A DNA stretch of 64,000 bases, from assembly GCF_021366795.1 (NCBI RefSeq), contig NZ_JAHCPS010000008.1, forward strand, positions 51,734 to 115,733, read 5' to 3'. Shown one piece after another: positions 59,297 to 64,000 of the stretch. Below the pieces are notes generated by a model. That model saw only the letters and a program-made list of their open reading frames with translations. It was not told the DNA's origin and did no database searches. Position numbers and translations under genes: made by a program. Source of the DNA: Macrococcoides caseolyticum. Its GTDB lineage: Bacteria; Bacillota; Bacilli; Staphylococcales; Staphylococcaceae. The number at the start of each line of letters is the position of its first letter. Positions within the stretch are counted from its first letter, which is position 1.

Positions 59297-60386
59297 AACT
59301 ATTAAAATCTGTATTTTCATTATGAATCGTAATTTTCTTGTCATCTTTATGGTATTTATAGAAACTGTGGGTAATTCGATCTAAATGCTCTAATCGGTCA
59401 CGATAATCAAATATTGTGCCGAGTACAATCAATACATGTTCTTTACTGTAACATGGTGTTTCATTATGATTGACTTCCTGTAAGAATGCATCCAGTATAT
59501 TTTCTTTGAAAGCTTCATTAATCATATAGTTTTCATCAATTTTAATGGCTGGTATTTTTTGAGAAACACGCATAAGTATTTCCTCATGGATCGTCATGAG
59601 TTCATCTAGTTCAAACTTGATTTGTACTTTTAAATCTTCCGGGAGATTGATGAAATCATTTTCATATCGATGTAATTTTCTTAATACATCATGTGCCCTT
59701 CTTGTTGCGAGTATGATTTCTTTAAAGATTATTTTCTTTCGCATATTACGAATGGTCCCTTTTTTCGAGTAGGCACGTTCTTCTTTATATAAATTGTACT
59801 GTTCTTCTACTTTCTCAATACGGCTTCTTATATCATCGATATCGCGCTTCACAGCATGATATTCTGTTGCACCATTGATTTCTAAACGAATCCATTTAAA
59901 AATATCACTACTAATGTTTAGACAGTTATAATACATTTTCGTTTCAAACTTAGGTGGCAAAAATAGTGTGTTAACGACAAATGCACTTACCACACCGATC
60001 ATGACAAACGTAAATCGATATGCAGCAGACTCAAGGAAATTACCATCCTGATGATCCATAATAATTAATTGTGTTACCACTGCAAGACCTGTAACGTGCG
60101 AAAGGTTTAATTTTTGTAAAATTGAAATGAGTAATATAGAAGTGATACCAATAATCACAATATGAAATCCAAATAAATGTGCCATGCCGACAGCTAGAAT
60201 GGCACCGATTAAATTACCTTGAAACTGCTCAATTATCGTCATAAATGAGCGATAAACATTGGGTTGCATTGCAAACAATGCAGAGATGCCCGCAACAATA
60301 GCACCAGGCGCATCAAATGCATGTGCAATAAATAAAGAAATAATAATAGCGATACCAGTTTTAAATATACGTGCACCTAATTTCAT
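59295..60386 (-). CDS. aromatic acid exporter/FUSC-family membrane protein (paralog 2)
   Basis: A 363-residue relative of the protein at 33862-34857, with the same plan: hydrophobic block (about 10-140, FKTGIAIIISLFIAHAFDAPGAIVAGISALFAMQP) and a long cytosolic helical domain rich in Glu, Arg and Lys. KLGARIFKTGIA closely parallels the start of the first paralog. Function likely efflux of aromatic or related anions (inference). Start ATG 60386 with GAGG. It lies downstream of hemL on the same strand. Confidence 0.82.
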   Translation of the reverse strand: MKLGARIFKTGIAIIISLFIAHAFDAPGAIVAGISALFAMQPNVYRSFMTIIEQFQGNLIGAILAVGMAHLFGFHIVIIGITSILLISILQKLNLSHVTGLAVVTQLIIMDHQDGNFLESAAYRFTFVMIGVVSAFVVNTLFLPPKFETKMYYNCLNISSDIFKWIRLEINGATEYHAVKRDIDDIRSRIEKVEEQYNLYKEERAYSKKGTIRNMRKKIIFKEIILATRRAHDVLRKLHRYENDFINLPEDLKVQIKFELDELMTIHEEILMRVSQKIPAIKIDENYMINEAFKENILDAFLQEVNHNETPCYSKEHVLIVLGTIFDYRDRLEHLDRITHSFYKYHKDDKKITIHNENTDFNS

Positions 60387-60438
60387 ACTTTGATTACCTC
60401 ATTATTTGATTGATAGTACACTTATACATGAATATTGC

Positions 60439-61737
60439 TTATTTTTCAATAGACATTGTTTTAAATGCATTTTCTACAGCGGCTAATGTATCTTTAATGT
60501 CCTCTTCAGTATGCTCTGTCGTAATAAACCATGCTTCATATTTAGAAGGGGCTAAGTTGATACCTTGGTTTAACATTAATTTGAAGAATTTCGCGAAAGC
60601 TTCGCCATCCGTATTTTCTGCTTGTGCGTAATTTACTACTTTTTCATCTGTAAAGTAGATCGTCATCGCACCTTTTAAGCGATTAATCGTCGCACGAATA
60701 TTGTATTTCTCGATTAATTCAAGCATACCGTCTTCTAAAATTTTTCCTAAACGATCTAATTCTTCATACACACCATCTTGTTTAATCACTTCAAGTAATG
60801 CAATACCAGCCTGCATACTGAGTGGGTTACCGGCCATAGTACCTGCTTGATAAGTTGGGCCAAGTGGCGCAACGTGTTCCATAATATCCTGTCGACCACC
60901 ATAAGCACCGATTGGCAGACCACCACCAATAACTTTACCGAATGCTGTTAAATCTGGTTTTACACCGAGTAAATCTTGTGCACCACCGTACATGAAACGG
61001 AAAGCAGTGATGACCTCATCATAGATTACTAATGCACCATGTTCATGTGCAATATCATTGACCGCTTGTAAGAATCCTTCTTTCGGTTCAACAATACCGA
61101 AATTACCAACGATTGGTTCGACTAAAACACCAGCGATTTGGTCACCAAAATGATGGAAAGCTTCTTTAAATTGTTCGATATCATTAAATGGTACAGTGAT
61201 AACTTCTTGCGCAACGCTCTTAGGAACACCAGCAGAGTCTGGCGTACCGAGTTGAGAAGGACCACTGCCTGCAGCGACGAGTACTAAATCTGAATGGCCA
61301 TGGTAACAACCCGCGAATTTAATGATTTTATCGCGTTTTGTAAATGCACGTGCTACACGAATCGTTGTCATTACAGCTTCTGTTCCTGAGTTGACAAAAC
61401 GGACCTTTTCTAATGATGGAATCGCTTCTTTTAACATTTCAGCAAAAACAACTTCATGCTCAGTCGGTGTGCCATATAATACACCGTTTTCTGCAGCGCG
61501 CTTAATGGCTTGTGTAATATGTGGGTGTGCATGCCCTGTAATAATCGGACCATATGCTGCTAAATAATCAATATATTTATTACCATCAACGTCATAAAAG
61601 TAGGCACCTTCTCCACGTTCCATAACGACAGGAGCACCACCACCGACTGCTTTATATGAGCGAGATGGTGAGTTAACGCCACCAAGGATTGCTTCATTCG
61701 CACGTTTTTGTACACGTTCAGAATTTGTAAAGTTCAT
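60439..61737 (-). CDS. hemL: glutamate-1-semialdehyde 2,1-aminomutase
   Basis: A 432-residue PLP enzyme making 5-aminolevulinate for heme. PLP-binding Lys lies in [12 protein letters not shown] (about 265). [15 protein letters not shown] and DEVITAFR are also intact. This is the gsaB-type copy near perR in S. aureus; a second hemL may lie in a hem operon elsewhere. Start ATG 61737 with GAGGTT. Divergent to bcp. Confidence 0.94.
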   Translation of the reverse strand: MNFTNSERVQKRANEAILGGVNSPSRSYKAVGGGAPVVMERGEGAYFYDVDGNKYIDYLAAYGPIITGHAHPHITQAIKRAAENGVLYGTPTEHEVVFAEMLKEAIPSLEKVRFVNSGTEAVMTTIRVARAFTKRDKIIKFAGCYHGHSDLVLVAAGSGPSQLGTPDSAGVPKSVAQEVITVPFNDIEQFKEAFHHFGDQIAGVLVEPIVGNFGIVEPKEGFLQAVNDIAHEHGALVIYDEVITAFRFMYGGAQDLLGVKPDLTAFGKVIGGGLPIGAYGGRQDIMEHVAPLGPTYQAGTMAGNPLSMQAGIALLEVIKQDGVYEELDRLGKILEDGMLELIEKYNIRATINRLKGAMTIYFTDEKVVNYAQAENTDGEAFAKFFKLMLNQGINLAPSKYEAWFITTEHTEEDIKDTLAAVENAFKTMSIEK

Positions 61738-61817
61738 TAATATCAACCTCTTTTGTTTAGTATTTTCGTCTACTATACTATCATAGAGTTAAAGAAAATT
61801 TGATTAGGAGGATTAAA

Positions 61818-62273
61818 ATGTTGAAAATTGGTGATAATTTACCTGCATTTGCAATGGAGAATCAAAATGGTGAGATTGTGACAAATGAATCATTATTGGG
61901 AAGAAAAACAATTCTTTATTTTTATCCGAGAGACAATACGCCGACATGTACAACACAGGCATGTGACTTTAACAATCATTTAACAGATTTACATGAGCTT
62001 GGCGCACAAGTTTATGGTATTAATGGAGATAGCAAAACGAAACATATCAACTTTATTAAAAAACATAATTTAAAATTTGACTTATTAGTTGATGATAACT
62101 ACCAATACTCAGAGTCTCTTAATATCTATCGACTTAAGAAATCGTTTGGTAAGGAATCTATGGGGATTGTCAGAACGACGATTATTTTAGATGAACAAAA
62201 TAAAGTGTTGGCTTACTTCGATGGTGTTAAAGTGAAGCAGCAAATGTCTGAGATACAAGCAGTTCTGAAGTAG
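61818..62273 (+). CDS. bcp: thioredoxin-dependent thiol peroxidase Bcp
   Basis: A 151-residue peroxiredoxin that reduces peroxides. Peroxidatic Cys44 (PRDNTPTCTTQ) and Cys49 (ACDF) give the C-x4-C pattern of the atypical 2-Cys type. Arg near 120 (IVRTT) completes the site. ATG 61818 with AGGAGG. The dehydrogenase gene starts 10 bp later, and perR follows it, giving a peroxide-response neighbourhood. Confidence 0.94.
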   Translation: MLKIGDNLPAFAMENQNGEIVTNESLLGRKTILYFYPRDNTPTCTTQACDFNNHLTDLHELGAQVYGINGDSKTKHINFIKKHNLKFDLLVDDNYQYSESLNIYRLKKSFGKESMGIVRTTIILDEQNKVLAYFDGVKVKQQMSEIQAVLK

Positions 62274-62283
62274 GAGGGGGCAA

Positions 62284-63234
62284 ATGAAAGTTATTTCGAC
62301 TATCAATTTAAAAGATGTATGGAATGATCTTATTGATGCGTATCCTGACCATGAATTTATTTATCGAGACGGGGTTGATGCACTGACAGATGAAGATATT
62401 CGTACGATGGATGTTATCATCACATATGATTCAAAGTTAAATGAAGCCATTATTGAACGTGCATCACAGTTAAAGTGGATAGCATGGTATGCTGCAGGGG
62501 TCAATCAACTACCACTTCAATATATTCAAAGTAAGGGGATTATCTTAACAAATGCTAGAGGTGTTCATAAAGTACAGATTTCTGAATACATCTTTAGTTA
62601 TATTATGACAGATTATAAAAATGTCATCCCTTATTATCAACATCAATTAAGTAAAGGATATAGAACGAAAATTCGTCACAAAGAGCTATTTGAACAGACG
62701 ATTTGTTTTTTAGGCACTGGTGAAATACCAACGTACGCAGCACAAATTGCTCAAGCATTTGGAATGAAAGTAATAGGCGTGAATACAAATGGCCGCCCAA
62801 TTCAACATTTTGATGAAGTTGTATCCATTAAAGACAGAAAGTTAGCGTTTAAGGCAGCAGATATTATTGTAAATGTTTTGCCTGAAACAAAAGAAACGAT
62901 TAATTTACTGACGATAGATGATTTTTTAGCGATGGGCGAAGATGCTTTATTTATCAATGTTGGTAGGGGAACGATTACTAAAGAGGAAACACTCTTTCAG
63001 GTGTTAAAGGAACGAAAAATTCGACAAGCATGCTTGGACGTTTATTATCATGAACCACTAGAATCAGATCATCCGTTGTACGAACTAGACAATGTGATAA
63101 TGACGCCACATATTACAGGAAACAGTAAGCGTTATAATGAACGCGCCACAGAGATTTTTAGGCATAATCTATCATTAGGTATAGAAAACAATAATAAATT
63201 TAAAAATAGAGTAGACATGATAAAAGGTTACTAA
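62284..63234 (+). CDS. D-2-hydroxyacid dehydrogenase family protein
   Basis: A 316-residue D-isomer-specific 2-hydroxyacid dehydrogenase-like protein. Catalytic Arg in FINVGRGT, Glu in DVYYHEPLE and His in MTPHITGN are present. The nucleotide-binding GxGxxG reads LGTGEIP, with Pro at the third Gly, so cofactor binding may be altered. Substrate unknown. GGAGGGGG precedes ATG 62284. Likely co-transcribed with bcp. Confidence 0.85.
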   Translation: MKVISTINLKDVWNDLIDAYPDHEFIYRDGVDALTDEDIRTMDVIITYDSKLNEAIIERASQLKWIAWYAAGVNQLPLQYIQSKGIILTNARGVHKVQISEYIFSYIMTDYKNVIPYYQHQLSKGYRTKIRHKELFEQTICFLGTGEIPTYAAQIAQAFGMKVIGVNTNGRPIQHFDEVVSIKDRKLAFKAADIIVNVLPETKETINLLTIDDFLAMGEDALFINVGRGTITKEETLFQVLKERKIRQACLDVYYHEPLESDHPLYELDNVIMTPHITGNSKRYNERATEIFRHNLSLGIENNNKFKNRVDMIKGY

Positions 63235-63281
63235 ATAGGAATATACATCGTAACACCGTATGAAAATTACAGATTGACTAT

Positions 63282-63311
63282 TTGACATAATTGAAAAAAT
63301 ACATGTAAAAT
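63282..63311 (+). promoter_or_regulatory. putative perR promoter
   Basis: TTGACA (63282-63287) and TAAAAT (63306-63311), 18 bp apart, 32 bp before the perR start. A clear PerR box is not seen. Confidence 0.5.
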
Positions 63312-63343
63312 AGAATTAATATAATCTAGAAAGGGGTGTTATG

Positions 63344-63796
63344 ATGTCGGCTGAATTAAATATGGAACATATGCTTGAGGATGCAATTCAAAGTTTAAGA
63401 AAAACCGGCGTGAGAATAACACCGCAAAGACAAGCAGTTTTGAGATTTTTAATTGAATCTAATAGTCATCCTACTGCTGATGAAATATATAAAGCGTTAT
63501 CTCCACAATTCTCAAATATGAGTGTTGCTACTGTTTATAATAACTTAAAGGTATTTAAAGAGAGTGGTTTGGTTAAAGAATTAACATATGGAGATGCAGC
63601 AAGTCGGTTTGATTTTGAAACAGACAATCATTATCACGTGATTTGTAGTGAATGTGGTAAGATTACTGACTTTCATTATCCTAGACTTGATGAAGTAGAG
63701 TATATCGCACAACATATTACAAGCTTTGCAGTGTCTCATCATCGTATGGAAATATACGGTATATGTCCGGAATGTCAAAATAAAAAGGAAATCTAA
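63344..63796 (+). CDS. perR: peroxide-responsive repressor PerR (Fur family)
   Basis: A 150-residue Fur-family metalloregulator. The winged helix includes [15 protein letters not shown] and [19 protein letters not shown]. The dimer domain has CSECGK and CPECQ for structural zinc, and ligands near [14 protein letters not shown] for the Fe/Mn sensor site. Sequence closely follows S. aureus PerR. ATG 63344 fits AAGGGG and the family start MSxE; ATG 63341 is one codon earlier. It controls peroxide defence and iron storage genes. Confidence 0.95.
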   Translation: MSAELNMEHMLEDAIQSLRKTGVRITPQRQAVLRFLIESNSHPTADEIYKALSPQFSNMSVATVYNNLKVFKESGLVKELTYGDAASRFDFETDNHYHVICSECGKITDFHYPRLDEVEYIAQHITSFAVSHHRMEIYGICPECQNKKEI

Positions 63797-63817
63797 ACGA
63801 ATAGATTTCCTTTTTTA
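63782..63817 (+). terminator. terminator of perR
   Basis: AAAAAGGAAATCT pairs perfectly with AGATTTCCTTTTT (13 bp). An insertion sequence begins just behind it. Confidence 0.87.
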
Positions 63818-63831
63818 TTTGGTTCTATAAT

Positions 63832-63880
63832 AAAACGGACTGATGAAAAGATACAAATCTTTTCTTCAGCCCGTTTTTTG
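63832..63880 (+). terminator. terminator-like hairpin inside the IS end
   Basis: Arms 63832-63851 and 63858-63877 match at 18 of 20 positions, then T. It would shield the transposase from outside transcription. Confidence 0.7.
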
Positions 63881-63900
63881 ATTTTTTTTGATATAAAAAG

Positions 63901-63959
63901 GACGCAATTATCTCTATAATTACAAGTGACCAAACCAATAACTAAGGAGATAATGCGTC
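63901..63959 (+). promoter_or_regulatory. inverted repeat that can mask the transposase ribosome site
   Basis: GACGCAATTATCTC (63901-63914) can pair with GAGATAATGCGTC (63947-63959) with one bulge. The right arm overlaps the AAGGAGATAA ribosome site. Confidence 0.6.
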
Positions 63960-63960
63960 T

Positions 63961-64000
63961 ATGAATCATTTTATATCAAAAACATTAGGAATTAAAGATG
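63961..64000 (+). CDS. ISL3-family transposase, N-terminal fragment
   Basis: Thirteen codons visible: MNHFISKTLGIKD. The xxxIxxxLGIKD opening is typical of ISL3-family (IS204/IS1001/IS1096/IS1165) transposases. AAGGAG lies 12-17 bp upstream. Most of the gene lies beyond the window. Confidence 0.75.
   Translation, partial: MNHFISKTLGIKD

Larger units (their letters stand above)
63821..64000 (+). mobile_element. left end of an ISL3-family insertion sequence (truncated by window end)
   Basis: The probable terminal inverted repeat starts GGTTCTATAATAAAACGG at 63821, typical of ISL3-like ends (GG.TCT). It is followed by a terminator-like hairpin and a transposase start with strong ribosome site. 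The right end and target duplication are outside the window. Confidence 0.65.

Overview
The window is low-GC Firmicutes chromosome. Gene content and order point to Staphylococcaceae, probably Macrococcus or a close relative. Markers include camS, vraU-vraT-vraS-vraR, murT-gatD, scdA, SE1561, ntdp and an ortholog of the ABC exporter Sav1866. From memory, the backbone runs collinear with the S. aureus stretch from the pcrB/pcrA/ligA region to perR. No rRNA, tRNA or CRISPR array was seen. Assignments rest on motifs and remembered family sequences; no database search was run.

Layout. 1-870: tail of an unknown gene plus two small phage-like genes, ending in a terminator and a short tandem repeat. 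1-9.4 kb: a TrpR-like regulator, two tandem VanY lipoproteins, then pcrB-pcrA-ligA-camS. 9.5-14.4 kb: putP (reverse, with a likely CcpA cre site) and gatC-gatA-gatB. 14.5-18.7 kb: an accessory block between gatB and dagK (orphan CpsB-type phosphatase, anchored SGNH-like protein, GrpB-family protein, DUF853 ATPase, small membrane protein). 18.7-26.4 kb: dagK, an SDR, a cytosolic 5'-nucleotidase, an RlmCD paralog lacking its Fe-S cysteines, dinB and a reverse exonuclease-BRCT gene. 26.5-29.6 kb: an iron block on the reverse strand (Cys-rich small protein, feoB, feoA with a Fur box, ftnA). 29.7-33.8 kb: murT-gatD, then a radical SAM/SPASM gene and scdA behind a striking NsrR-like operator. 33.9-38.6 kb: a FUSC/ArAE protein, map and the vra operon. 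38.7-47.3 kb: carbonic anhydrase, YihY, a YtxH-like protein, DUF1128, ampS, thioesterase, XRE-cupin regulator, YfkAB, SE1561, a second RlmCD (Fe-S cysteines present) and a PfpI-like protein. 47.4-47.7 kb: a 61-bp tandem array of palindromes. 47.8-63.8 kb: sgtB, recX, yfhH, a TagGH-like ABC pair with degenerate ATPase motifs, YfhP-like hydrolase, mutY, ntdp, the Sav1866 ortholog, an FMN glutamate synthase, mpg, a second FUSC, hemL, bcp, a 2-hydroxyacid dehydrogenase and perR. 63.8-64.0 kb: the left end of an ISL3-family insertion sequence.

How it fits together. Genome maintenance (pcrA, ligA, dinB, mutY, mpg, recX, exonuclease), envelope synthesis and stress (vra operon, murT-gatD, sgtB, VanY pair, TagGH-like pair, Sav1866-like exporter), iron and redox control (feo, ftnA, scdA, bcp, perR, hemL) and translation (gatCAB, map, two RlmCD) dominate. 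Almost every operon ends in a strong, often bidirectional hairpin. The best candidates for something undescribed are the 61-bp palindrome array, the NsrR-like operator before the radical SAM-scdA pair, and the degenerate TagH-like ATPase with its permease.
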